From the NCBI GenBank assembly GCA_900095095.1, contig FMBT01000523.1, positions 1 to 64,000 on the forward strand: a stretch of 64,000 bases of DNA, in the 5' to 3' direction. Below the pieces are notes generated by a model. The model was not told the DNA's origin. It searched no databases and saw only the letters and a list, made by a program, of their open reading frames with translations. The DNA is from Fragilariopsis cylindrus CCMP1102 (lineage: Eukaryota > Bacillariophyta > Bacillariophyceae > Bacillariales > Bacillariaceae). This document shows positions 37,313 to 48,283 of the stretch, piece after piece. The first letter of the stretch is position 1. Each line of letters starts with the position of its first letter. Made by a program: the position numbers and the translations under genes.

Positions 37313-37550
37313 TTTCATTATTATCATCATTACCATCATTATCATCATTATCACCATTATCGTCGTTATCATCATCGTTATCATCATCATCATCATCATT
37401 ACCATCATCATTACCATCATCATTACCATCATCATTACCATCATCGTTACCATCATCGTTACCATCATCGTTACCATCATCGTTACCATCATCATTACCA
37501 TCATTATTACCATCATCATTACCATCATTATTACCATCATTATTACGGCA
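37313..37550. repeat. (TTACCATCATCR)n microsatellite
   Basis: Imperfect 9- and 12-bp units of TTACCATCATCG/A over ~230 bp. The open frames it produces (LPSS repeats on plus, MMVM repeats on minus) are artefacts. Confidence 0.95.
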
Positions 37551-37837
37551 TCATGCCATCGTCGACGTTAATGTTAATCTAATTACAATAGCAACGACAA
37601 TATATTCAATACAAATTATTACAGTATGGTACTTACATTTTTTAACGATTGATATTGAGTATATTCTTTTCTTGAAAGAATTGTAAATTATGGTATCAGC
37701 GTTGCATCGATCTAATTTATCTTTTTAATATTATGTGTGTGTGTTTTGCATTGATTAGTGCTAACAAGCACACAAACATGCAGTTTGGATCTTTCATTTT
37801 TTCTTTCCTGCCGGTACTGTAGTAGTACCGTCTATCA

Positions 37838-37912
37838 GTGTGACAGTGAGACAGTGTGACAGTGAGACAGTGTGACAGTGTGACAGTGAGACAGTGTGAC
37901 AGTGAGACACGT
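37838..37912. repeat. GACAGTGTGACAGTGA minisatellite
   Basis: Five to six copies of a GTGACAGTGAGACA / GTGTGACA unit, alternating two 7-8-bp variants. Confidence 0.9.
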
Positions 37913-38265
37913 CGTTCCATCTGTTTTAGTTACTTAACAAACAAGTACGTAGGATGGGAATGAGGATTGGTTGTCAAAGTACGTCATCGATCCATCTGTT
38001 TCCGAGACGTAACAGTCAAAGGACGTAGGCAAAGCGCTGCAACGTACCATCTGTCCGATTTACTCAACAAACGCAACTACTCAACGAAATACGTCTGGTA
38101 CTACACCGTACAATGATGTGAAGGCGTAATTCCTGTGCTTTTTTGTTGATAGTGTCGCAGATAGTGGCGGCATTAAAGTCTGACTCTTGTATTGTTCTCT
38201 TTTGATTTTACTTGCGATACGTGCTACGTACTGTGAAGAATCGAATCTCTACATATTAGGTAATC

Positions 38266-38316
38266 CAACTTGTTTTAGAAACAAGTTGAATTACACCTTG
38301 TTTTAGAAACAAGTTG
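38266..38316. repeat. Two tandem hairpins, CAACTTGTTT-TAG-AAACAAGTTG
   Basis: A perfect 10-bp stem with a 3-base loop (38266-38288) is followed by a second, almost identical hairpin (38296-38316) with one stem change. They are ~30 bp apart, so direct and inverted symmetry are combined. Confidence 0.85.
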
Positions 38317-38479
38317 AATAATACGTGAGCTCATAGTTGCCGAACTTGACCACCCAGCGTGCAGGAGTGCGTCTCATTTATCAAATCTACAAATAGTGAT
38401 GTCGTTTAGCTCGTCGCACGATTAGTGGCAGGATTTATTATATGACGTCATGATCATCATCGCGACGACTAAAGTCTCT

Positions 38480-38765
38480 TAATAAAGAAATACGCTCGAG
38501 TCTCGGTTCAAGATTGGTGTATAAATAATAGTTATATTGAACGCACTATGCAAGTTTGGTTTTCTAAATAATAGTTTTATCTAACAATAAAGAAATACGC
38601 TTCGAGTCCCAGTTACTAGTAATACCGTACAGAGGGCGAAGGAAAGAGATCGTAGAAGTAGTAATACCCTACAGAGAAAAAGGAGAAGGGAAGGTTGGTG
38701 TATAAATAATAATAGTTATATTGAACGCACTATGCAAGTTTGGTTTTCTAAATAATAGTTATGTT
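38480..38765. repeat. Duplicated ~65-bp segment
   Basis: GGTGTATAAATAATAGTTAT through GCAAGTTTGGTTTTCTAAAT occurs at ~38515-38575 and again at ~38697-38760. AATAAAGAAATACGCT is likewise repeated at ~38481 and ~38586. This indicates local duplication; no gene seen. Confidence 0.85.
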
Positions 38766-39317
38766 ATGTTAATGAGCGAACATTGATAAAAAAATAAATT
38801 GAAGTACGTTCGAACAAAGACTTTTATTACAGCCCTTCCTTCTACTGAAAGTATAATCCTTCGCTCGCGACGTCGTGGTTTTTTAAGAGAATTGAATGAA
38901 TGTGAATCATCGAATCTTCATCGAATGAATCATCGAATCGAATGAATCGAAGATCGAATCAATCAAGTTCAATCGATAATAAGATCCAAAAATTCTTTCA
39001 AAAAAAATCATTTTAATAAGACTGATTGATTCCAAATCAAATCACGAAGACAAGACAAGACACGAACACAGAACACACAGCAGCATACAGTACAGTAATA
39101 TGAAACGATAGTACTGTACTGCTGTACACCTAACTAAAGTAAGCAAACGATGTACAGTACTTATATGCTGCTTCTAACAACAAACCACAACGCGGAATAG
39201 AACAGAACAAAACAAAACAAAACAGAACAGGAGCCTGTTCCCCCTTTTGTTATATTACAGTACTAGTACCTTAACAAGACAAAGTCAATCTCTGCTGTAC
39301 TTACTGTAACGTATAGT
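38766..39317. promoter_or_regulatory. Upstream region of the amidase gene
   Basis: Contains an ATCGAATGAATCATCGAATC repeat (38925-38970) and a cluster of ACAGTAC / TACTGTA words (39085-39160 and 39255-39315) directly before the start codon. Likely promoter and leader; no precise sites can be assigned. Confidence 0.45.
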
Positions 39318-41909
39318 ATGGTATCATTATTTTCATCATCAGCATCCTCATTATTATCATTTCATTATTCTTGGGCTATTCTTGGAATAATTGTTGCTAT
39401 AATTTTTCAATTATTTTCTATTCTACAAGAAATACCGAATAACAATCATAATAATGTCAATGTCAATACTACTATTACTGCCAACAAAGAAAAACAAACA
39501 GATGAAATATTAACAAAAATATTTGAGTCGTTTTCATACGATGATGATGATGATAATAATGATAATGAAATAGTAAATTTATTCAAAAGTAATCCAGATG
39601 ATGGATTAGTATTTGACTATACTATCATTGATTTACAATCAGTACCATCCGGTACAGGGTATAAATTAAAACTAATTGCATGGATTGTTACAAAATCATG
39701 GTTCTTTAGTCCATTTTTATTACGGAATATCATTAATCAAAATGGGATACATCATGTACGTCAATTAGTCTCCTCGAAATCTTATATTAATTCCTTACCA
39801 CCTACACATTATCCGATACATAAAGCAACACAACAACAAATGGTGATATCGAATGAATGGAATAACAAATATTATAGTAATAAAAATGATGAAGAAGAAT
39901 TATTACTGTCATTCTTTCCATCATCGGATAATGACAATGACGATAACGATTCTTCTTCTTCTGCTACTACTGAAAAAGAATCAGGTAGTTCAAATTCAAA
40001 TTTCAATACTTCAAATACTTCAAATTCCAATTATCGTACTGTATTGGATTATAATAAATTATATAAATCTGGTCAAGTCACACCAAGTATTGTCATGGAA
40101 CATTTAATTGTAGGTGTGACAACTCAGTTACAACATTTACATATATTTAGTTGTTTTCGACCCAATCATATACGACAACAAGCATTAGCCTCCAATGAAC
40201 GTTGGCTTGCTAAAAAACCATTATCTATCTGGGATGGTGTACCAGTAGCCATTAAAGATCAATCCCCGGTCTCGGGATTAAAAACATGTCATGGTTCTTC
40301 GGAATGTATCGAATGGTCGAATGATGATATACCATCGGAATATTTAAAAAATTCTGGTGCTATTATTATTGGTATGGTACGTGACGTAATGTATACAAAT
40401 TACTTTTTGTTATTTCTTTTCTATTGTTTTGTCTGCCATTATTGTCGTCGTGATCCTCATTTTTCTTACTCGTCGTCATCCTCACTTTTCTTACTCGTCG
40501 TCGCTGTCGTCATTTGTTTCTTCTTCTTACCGTCCATTGTAAATCTGTAGACAATAATGACAGAGGGTGGTGTGACACCATTAGGATATAATGCTCATCC
40601 CATCCATGATGGACCATTTAATCCATATTCACCCACGAAACATTATTGTGGAGGTTCCTCTGGTGGATCCGCGGTAGCGGTATCGACCGGATTAACAGTA
40701 ATGTCAGTGGGATGGGATGGTGGTGGTTCGATACGTATCCCCAGTGCCATGTCGGGTGTGATTGGTTTAGCACCTACATTTGGTCGTATATCATTTGAAA
40801 AATCAAATATGAGTACAAATATTAAAGCTGGTCCAATCTGTTCCTCGATGATTGATATTGCATTATCTTATTTATTATTAGGACAAGTCTATAATACTAC
40901 AAGTACTACTGAAAGACAACAAGATGGTCGTCGTCAACGACGTCGACGTAAAAAAGTCTACTATAATGAATTATTCGGGGAAGCGTATTTACCACCACCA
41001 CATTTGACAGGTGTTTTTATTCCACCATCATCGTCGTCGTCGTCGTCATCATCTAATGAGAATGACAATGACAAGACCCTAGTATTATCATCAAAAAATC
41101 AGAATCAAAATAAACAAAAACCATTATTAGATGGTATACGATTAGGTATATTTTGGGATCATTTTCAACATACCGAGAAAGAAGTCTATGAAAAATGTTT
41201 AAAGGTGGTGGAATTTTTACAATCTCCATTCATTGGTGCAACTATTGTCAATATCACAATACCCTATTTAAAAGAAATTCATTTAAGTCATGGTATTAAA
41301 ATACTAAGTGAATTTGGTCTAGTATGGGAAAAACAATTTTATAATTCCTCTTACATATTAGAAAGTAATACAGAAATTAGTATCAAACTTGGACGAACAA
41401 TTACAGCGGATGAAGTATTAGCGGCTGAAAAGATACGGACATTTGGTATATTATATGTACGGAGTATCATATTTAAGACATTACAAATTGATTCGATTAT
41501 ATCACCAGCATTAGGTGATAAGGTACCAAAATTACCAACGGCGGCTAATTTTAGAGGTTATGGTGAATCCAATGTACCATTAATATATAAAATTATGAGA
41601 TACGTACCGTTGGCGAACTTTTTAGGTTTACCAGCATTAAGTATACCAATTGGATATCATGATAATGATGGTAATGATTCAGACTACGATACAGATTATA
41701 TTGGTTTACCAATCGGATTCCAATTTATGGCGGATGCATGGAATGAACCAATGCTAATTAAATTAGGTTTTATTATTGAACAATATTATCTTACTAGGAA
41801 TAGTAATAATAATTTTACTACCGGTGGTGGTGGTGGTGGTGGTGGTAGTACTATTCGTAAACCACCAAATGAAAATTTCTTTGATGTATTAAAACCTTGG
41901 CTTGGATAA
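39318..41909 (+). CDS. Amidase-signature family enzyme, FAAH-like
   Basis: Two exons, 39318-40376 and 40551-41909; intron 40377-40550 is GTACGT...CTGTAG and joins AIIIGM to TIMTEGG. About 805 residues. The N-terminus has a membrane segment ([20 protein letters not shown], ~18-37). The catalytic set of amidase-signature enzymes is visible: Lys in VAIKDQ, then CGGSSGGSA, then [18 protein letters not shown] with the nucleophile Ser. A single N-terminal helix plus this core is how fatty-acid amide hydrolases are built, so hydrolysis of a lipid amide at a membrane is the likely role; substrate is not provable from sequence. Asn/Asp/Ser and Gly tracts sit in loops. The frame is clean. Confidence 0.9.
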
Positions 41910-42146
41910 TCAAAATAAAACAAAATAAGAAGCTATAATATATATATATAATTTAGTACAGTACAATACTAATAGGAACAACAACATCATAAGAAAACGT
42001 ATTAAGTAGAACTGCTGTTTAATAACTAGTTTTATTAGTACTCTTTGACGCTTGACGATATATTTTTTTGTTATTTCGACCGACGCACGACCGGTTGTCT
42101 ACCAGTTACAGTAGCTAGCTATTCCTTATCTTTTAATAGTATTGTA

Positions 42147-43088
42147 TCATAATTCTTTTTTCTTGTCATTGTTTTCTTCGTCATGTGCATCTTGATGATG
42201 ATGATGATGAAATTCTAATCCAAGATAGTTACCTAATGTTGGTTCCATAATAATTTCTGCTGTATAATCTACAGCGGGAACGACTGGTATAATAGATAAC
42301 ATAGCTGCACCAACAGGAATGAATGGCTGATATCTTATCGGTATATGTTTTACTAATGATGAAAATGAAAATGATGTTGCTTTCTTGGGTGGATTCTCCA
42401 ATGCATGTTCCACGGTATGTACAATTTTATGGATAATAACAGCGGGGACGACTAAACTTGCTGGAATATGAAAGACCGTCCAATACAATGCAGTTTCTTT
42501 TTCTTTATCGGGTGGTGCATCCCATGTTCTGGTGGTGATGTCTGCCGCGATAGCTAATCCTGATATACTCCATGCACCATAAAACATCCAGGATGGCATT
42601 ATTTTAGCACCAGCTACAGCACCTTCACTCGCAAAAGCTAATGAACGTGTACCACCAATTGTCCGTACAGCAGTCTTTGCCAATACAGCTTTTGTTCGTG
42701 CCGCAGCAGCAACACCTATTTATTTATTTTTGATAATATAATATTATTATTTTATTTGAACGTTCAGTGTATCAAAAGAAAGAGATAATTAACATATTTA
42801 AGTTTGAAGATGTTGGCAAAAAATTAAATAGAGGCATCAAACCTCAGCCAACTGCTTCTTTACAAAGATTAGATAATAATAAATAAACGTACCACGAAAT
42901 ATTCCACCGACACTTAAACTAGCTATATCCTCCACATCATCGTCTTCATTATTGTCGGCGGCGGCGGTGATGGCGAAGGCGAAGGCATTATTGGTATCTA
43001 CTTTCTTGCTTTTCTCAATTACAACTTCTATTTGTTTCTTATTGTTGTCGGAAGTTTCAGCAGCAGTAGTAGTAGTAGTAGCCGTCAT
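42147..43088 (-). CDS. MTFP1/MTP18-like mitochondrial inner-membrane protein
   Basis: Exons 43088-42893 and 42715-42147; intron 42716-42892 joins GGIFRG to VAAAARTK. About 254 residues. After an acidic, Ala-rich start comes an MTP18-type core: LAFASEGAVAGAKIMPSW, then YGAWSISGLAIAADI, then LYWTVFHIPASLVVPAVIIH, then FIPVGAAMLSIIPVVPAVDY and the terminal helix. MTFP1 proteins act in inner-membrane fission and membrane integrity; the same role here is inferred. The C-terminus has five His followed by a charged tail ending KKEL. It lies tail-to-tail with the amidase gene, 237 bp apart. Confidence 0.8.
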
Positions 43089-44223
43089 GGTGGTGCTTTA
43101 TTGATGATAATAGGTATAAGGAGAGTTGATTCGGTACTGTCGAGTCGATGCAATGGGATCAAGGTAGTAGTGTGCGTGTATGCGGTTGTTGTCTGATATT
43201 ATGATGTTCGAGGTATGTGTTGTTTGTTCATGTTCCTATCTCTCTATCGAATATCGAATTGTAATATGTCCAGGAACCCTTTATTCAAAATATACATGTA
43301 ATTTAGCAGGTAAAATACGCGGACATGCAATTTAGCAGGTAAGGGAAAAATTAATTTTGATTCACAGTTCTCCTCTCTCTCTTACTGTGCTTTCTACTGG
43401 TTAAATTCGCGTTGATTTTTTTGAAAATACACGGTCGAAATCGGCATTTTGATTTTGTGTTGCTATGTTGAATAAAATCGACATTGGTAATCATTCTTAT
43501 CCATTTTGAGTTTCAAAAAATGAACATACTGCTTTACAGCATTTTGAATATCAACGTAAACCCGACATGGGTATTCGAGATTGCATAACGGCCTCGAGAT
43601 ATTTCCAAGTTTATTTCCACTCCATTGTCTTCGATTTCTGGAATAATACTTTGGTGGGGTTCATATGCCGATAGGACAGTATGCAATTTGATCTCGTATA
43701 TAATTTTTTTTGTCTCTGACGGCAACTGAAGCGTTACCGCCATTTAACGCCCATTCCTCGACGACATCATTTGATTTGATTCGATTCGATTCGATTCGAT
43801 TTGATTCGATTCGATTCGATTCGATTCGATTCGATTCGATTCGATTCGATTTGATTCAATTTCGATGCATCAAAGAAAAGAAAAGGAAACCCAGGTCGAG
43901 TCGAAATGACTAGTTGATTTTTTACTGGTCGAAGCTAGCTAGCTACTTACTTACTTGCCTAATAGTCATTCCAAGAGTCGAATCGAATCGAATCGAATCG
44001 AATCGAATCTACCTTCTGTACCATTGCTGGAATGGACTACCTATAGCTACTGCTAGACAACAATAAATTTCTTGCTCTATTACATATAAATAGTTTAGTT
44101 TTCTATTGTTCTTATTACTATTATTAACATTTGTAATTTATACTATTATTGTACATTTCTATTCTATCCTATTCTTTGCAGGTATTTGCAGTTACTTTGT
44201 TTTTTTTTGTCTTACATATTATA
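43089..44223. other. Intergenic with (GATTC)n arrays
   Basis: Upstream of the MTFP1-like gene and downstream of the bilin reductase-like gene. Holds two pentamer arrays (43769-43862; 43978-44010). Short frames at 43534-43913 are unsupported. Confidence 0.5.
43769..43862. repeat. (GATTC)n pentamer array
   Basis: About eighteen copies of ATTCG/ATTTG. A second array of GAATC, the complementary orientation, lies at 43978-44010. Confidence 0.95.
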
Positions 44224-45618
44224 TTATATCTTATTTCTAGATAATGGAAATAAGATACGATGTACTAATTGATTCCCAATTTTGGTACCAAATGCATGAC
44301 ATAATAATTTTCCGGCTGGTTCTTTGGCTGAAACAAATGTATCAAAATCAGAATGTAATTTTAATAATATAGTATCAGTATCATTATTGTTGTTGTTGTT
44401 ACTGTTCTTGTGCGTCATCATCCTATCTTCTTTTGTTAATTTAATATGTGTTTGAATATAATCATGTTGTGCACGAACTAATTCTTGATGATGAAATTCA
44501 GAATTAGAATCAGAATCATTACTATCACTATTAGTAGTATCCCATTTACATATTAATGGACAATCGGTAAAATATTTCCTTTCCTCTTCTGAATCAAAAT
44601 GTTTATGTGAGATTGGTGTATTCATGGATGGTATTTCAGATCGGATCCGTAATAATTCCGAGATGTAGTTATTATTAACATTATCAGATGTTGATAATGA
44701 AGATGATGTTGGTAATAATATTGGTTGATAATCCATAAATGCCATATTTTTAGTGATAGAATTAGATCCACCAGTAGATCCACCATTAGATCCATTACTA
44801 CCACTACTACCAAATTGCATATAGGCCATCCCTAATATTGGTACATTACATGAATTTGGATAACACATACAACGAAAAAATTGTGATCCTGGAAAATTCA
44901 TATAAGTGATCCGTATATCACGATATTCGTCGGATTGATACGAGACGGTATATATACGTTGTTGTTGATCTTTTTGTTCATTATCATCGGTAGTATGTGT
45001 ATACATCAAATCATTGTCATCAGTTGTTTTCTCTTGTTGTGGTGCATCAGTAGTATCATCGTTGATACGAAAATTTGTTAAATGTTGTTGGAAATAGGAT
45101 AATTGCCATTCCCAATGAGATAAATAAACATTATTCTCATATTTCTCATTCTTGTTCACATTATTATAATCGATCCATGGTAATTGACTTCCTATAATAA
45201 TACTATTATTTGTTTGTTGTTGATTTATTTTGGGATAGGATTCTTGTTTCGACTTTATCTTAGAGTGAATATCACGTATACTGTATATACCATTGTGCAT
45301 ACGACCTCTCTTTCTTATACTTGTTATAATAGGAGAAGGAAGAGGAGGAGGAATAGGTACTGATGTTTGAAAATCATCATCATCCGTAGTTAAAGTCTTA
45401 TAGAATGCAGCAGTTTTACTTATGCTTGTTGAGGACGGTGCTTTTGTAGTGGATGCAGCAGCATTATTATTACTACTACTACTAGTTGTCCATCCATAAG
45501 AAACTTTGATTGTTGATGATAATGTTAACAGCATTAAGAAAATGGACGTTACCCGACGATGACGATGCCTTCTACTTTGTTGTTGGTCTTGGTGTTGACG
45601 TTGACGTTGACGTTCCAT
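44224..45618 (-). CDS. Ferredoxin-dependent bilin reductase-like, plastid-targeted
   Basis: One exon, 464 residues. The N-terminus is basic, then hydrophobic (TSIFLMLLTLSSTIKVSYG) followed directly by WTTSSSSNN, which fits a diatom signal peptide plus transit peptide with an aromatic at the cleavage point. The core matches the HY2/PebA/PcyA family in outline: LSHWEWQLSYF, then FFRCMCYPNSCNVPILGMAY, then KNMAFMDYQPIL, and near the end HSDFDTFVSAKEPAGKLLCH followed by FGTKIGNQLVHRILF. These enzymes reduce biliverdin or a related bilin using ferredoxin. Which bilin is made cannot be told; diatoms lack phycobilisomes, so a phytochrome chromophore or tetrapyrrole turnover are options. Asn/Gln/Ser inserts lengthen it beyond the usual ~250-300 residues. 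No break seen. Confidence 0.78.
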   Translation of the reverse strand: MERQRQRQHQDQQQSRRHRHRRVTSIFLMLLTLSSTIKVSYGWTTSSSSNNNAAASTTKAPSSTSISKTAAFYKTLTTDDDDFQTSVPIPPPLPSPIITSIRKRGRMHNGIYSIRDIHSKIKSKQESYPKINQQQTNNSIIIGSQLPWIDYNNVNKNEKYENNVYLSHWEWQLSYFQQHLTNFRINDDTTDAPQQEKTTDDNDLMYTHTTDDNEQKDQQQRIYTVSYQSDEYRDIRITYMNFPGSQFFRCMCYPNSCNVPILGMAYMQFGSSGSNGSNGGSTGGSNSITKNMAFMDYQPILLPTSSSLSTSDNVNNNYISELLRIRSEIPSMNTPISHKHFDSEEERKYFTDCPLICKWDTTNSDSNDSDSNSEFHHQELVRAQHDYIQTHIKLTKEDRMMTHKNSNNNNNNDTDTILLKLHSDFDTFVSAKEPAGKLLCHAFGTKIGNQLVHRILFPLSRNKI

Positions 45619-47296
45619 TATGCTATTGTATTCTATAATTCTATTCTATTATTTTGTCTTGTGTTGTGCTGATGGTAGTTGGTTGGAGGTTAGGGTTGGT
45701 ATATTCTTTGTTTGTTTTTGTTCTTATGACCTGTTGGTTACAACACAACAAAGGCAGATAGATGGGAATTGCAAAGGAAGGAAACACGAGAAAACTGAAA
45801 GACGTATTCTTAGCTAGTAATAATATGCACTCGCTCACTCTTGTTGCTGCCACGAGAAATGATGCCAGGTTAAGCATTATATATATACTGTATTTGAAGC
45901 TTCGATGCTGTTCACACTTGCTTCGCCACTTTTTATTTTACCCAGGCACTCTTCTGTCGTGCATTTATTCTTGTTTTTTCTCTCACGTGTGTGTATGTGC
46001 TGTCGCGTGAGCAAATAATGCGTCATTCAATCACAAACAAGAAATTCGAAAAAGAACTCCTACACAGTACGCACTATCAAGAGTTCTTATGATGACGTTG
46101 ACACCGGCAATGCGGCATTGCTCAACAATGCCCAAAATATTGTTGTATTTTGATTGGTTCAATTTTATTAATTCGTGTGAATCATGAGTCGAATACCGTA
46201 CAAGTTCGGCGAAAAGAAAACAAGCGAACGAAGCAAGGCAAGTGTCATGTCATGTCAGATTTGCTTTATTTTTTCGATCGTGCATGTTTTTTGGTATTTT
46301 TTAAACAGCACATAAAAAATAATCCAAATAAGAATGTTTCGGAAAATGAGTGGTGGTTCTTCGGCAAGAAAAGAAACGAAGTGTGCTTTATTAGCTAGCC
46401 TGCGCACTTTTTGGAAACACACACCCAAAAATCATAATATCAACCAATCAAAACCAACCATCATAACATGACTGAGGAAGTGAAGCAGAACTAACGTCAA
46501 AAGCAACCGAACTTGCTGCCAAAAACGCCAATAAAAATTCCTTCTCGTGCTGTGTAGCTGTTGCTCTGTCAGAAGAGAGACAAGGAAGTATAATATATAT
46601 ATATATATATATATATCATGGTGTAGCGTAGTGTTGCTTGCCTATCTATTAAGCAGTTACAGTAGTTATTAGTATATACCTCTGTTTATTATTCAACCTA
46701 TTCATACTTCTGTGGACCTGCCCTGCCTAGTCTAGTAAATTGTTTGTACTGTGTAGTGTTGGGCTTTTAAGAAGAATTCACAGGTTGTAAGTAAGTAGAA
46801 GTCTGTTCAATAAATTGTGTTCTAGATGTGTGTTGTTCACTGCTATGCTGGTAAAAAGAGGAATGTCAATGAGATCATCAACAGCAAGTAACTTCATAGA
46901 GAAATCATGTCATCATTAATATAATACTCTCTCTCTCTCTCTCTCACTCACTCTTTATAAAAATTAATCAACACAAAATGAAATAGACATGATTGCTGCA
47001 TAGTTTAGCAATACTTTTATTAATGCAAGTTGTGTCACTCAACAAAGAAGGAATCTCATCACTTTTACTAGTCATAAGTCATATAGATATATTTCATAAG
47101 AGTAAGTAAGTTAAAATTGTACTATTATTTCGTTTAGGGTATTAATTATTCATCCTTTTGAAAATCAAAAATTGTATGATGGTGCTGTATTGCTGCATTC
47201 CTGTCTTAAAATCGCTTCGTTTCTATACTATGTTTCTTTCTTTCTTTATTAGCTCTATTATTATTATATCATCTTATATCATTACGAATTCCCTTT
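45619..47296. other. Intergenic, simple repeats
   Basis: Upstream of the bilin reductase-like gene and downstream of the next leftward gene. Holds (AT)n at ~46591-46616, (CT)n at ~46928-46945 and AT-rich spacer. Short frames (45620-46398) have no recognisable features. Confidence 0.5.
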
Positions 47297-48283
47297 TTAT
47301 GCTGCTGCATTCACAATATTAGTTAATACAGATTTAACACGTGATAAACCACCACCACCACCATTAGTAGCAGTATTATGATTACAAAAACCAAGATATT
47401 TTTCTAATTCCTTTTCTGTATAACCACCAACCTCAATTAATAATTGTTTCCTTTCAAGAAATGATCGACGATGTAATTTTGATGGTGGTCGTCGTTGTTG
47501 TTGTGAACAATTATCATCATTATTTAAATCAATAATACGATCCACTGATACTACATCATTCCCTAATTCAATGGAATATCCATCTTCACAAAATGGATGA
47601 TCACCTAAAATTATTGAATATGTACGAATTTCAATATATTGTTCAAATCGTACACTTCGACGTCCACGTCCTCCTTGGCGACTTTGGCTTTGGCTTTGGC
47701 TTTGACTTTGTTTCGTACTACTCGACAAAGAAGAGGAAGAAGAAGTATTGGTGAAACATGTCATAGCTTCTTCGTCGTCTTCAACGACATTGTTACTGTA
47801 ACTGTTACTTTTAATATCATTACTATCATAGAAAGTGGATCGATTCCTTCTTCTTCTTGGTGGTGGTGGTGGTGATGATGATGGTGATGGTGGTGGCATT
47901 GTTGTGGTTGTTATTGTTGTTGTTTCGTCACATGTGTCGTAATCAACAAGACAATTATCATCATTATCATTTGTGCGTTCGGAATCATCCTCAGATGATT
48001 CTGATATTTCTTCTTCAATAAATAAATCAGACCATGTATAGGTACTACTTTTGACGCTTCTTCCATTATCGATCATCGGTGGTCTGCTGATATTAATCAT
48101 CACTGGTCCTTGATTTTCAGCCATATTGCTACTACAAGAAGATTGAGAATGGTGGGAATAAGAGACCGATGATGATGATGATGGTGTTGTGGATAGTGTC
48201 ATGCTATCGAATAAATGAGGGAATGATGTACTTGCTGTCATTACTACTGGTCCTATTGGCGATGGCTGTTTATAATATCTCAA
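47297..48283 (-). CDS. Conserved protein with a VRF...LGDHP core, unknown role
   Basis: One exon, 328 residues. The N-terminal two thirds are low complexity (Ser, Thr, Asp, a run of Pro at ~140, and SQ repeats at ~190). A folded core follows: RRSVRFEQYIEIRTYSIILG, then DHPFCEDGYSIELG. This VRF-(x)n-RTYS-LGDHP-(x)n-G-SIELG pattern is common in diatom proteins of unknown function. The C-terminus is basic (KLHRRSFLERKQLL) and predicted helical. No signal peptide or membrane segment is seen. I cannot assign a function. Confidence 0.7.
   Translation of the reverse strand: MRYYKQPSPIGPVVMTASTSFPHLFDSMTLSTTPSSSSSVSYSHHSQSSCSSNMAENQGPVMINISRPPMIDNGRSVKSSTYTWSDLFIEEEISESSEDDSERTNDNDDNCLVDYDTCDETTTITTTTMPPPSPSSSPPPPPRRRRNRSTFYDSNDIKSNSYSNNVVEDDEEAMTCFTNTSSSSSLSSSTKQSQSQSQSQSRQGGRGRRSVRFEQYIEIRTYSIILGDHPFCEDGYSIELGNDVVSVDRIIDLNNDDNCSQQQRRPPSKLHRRSFLERKQLLIEVGGYTEKELEKYLGFCNHNTATNGGGGGLSRVKSVLTNIVNAAA

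Noticed and set aside
37240-37686. 148-residue LPSS-rich frame
   Set aside because: Translation of the TTACCATCATC microsatellite; no independent coding signal.
38460-38525. Possible tRNA (GGTTCAAG-like word)
   Set aside because: No acceptor stem or cloverleaf could be found around it.
42185-42210. C-terminal KKEL as an ER-retention signal
   Set aside because: It is not a proper KDEL/HDEL and the protein is of a mitochondrial family.
43534-43913. Small frames around the (GATTC)n array
   Set aside because: No start context, no domain, and one is simply the pentamer translated.
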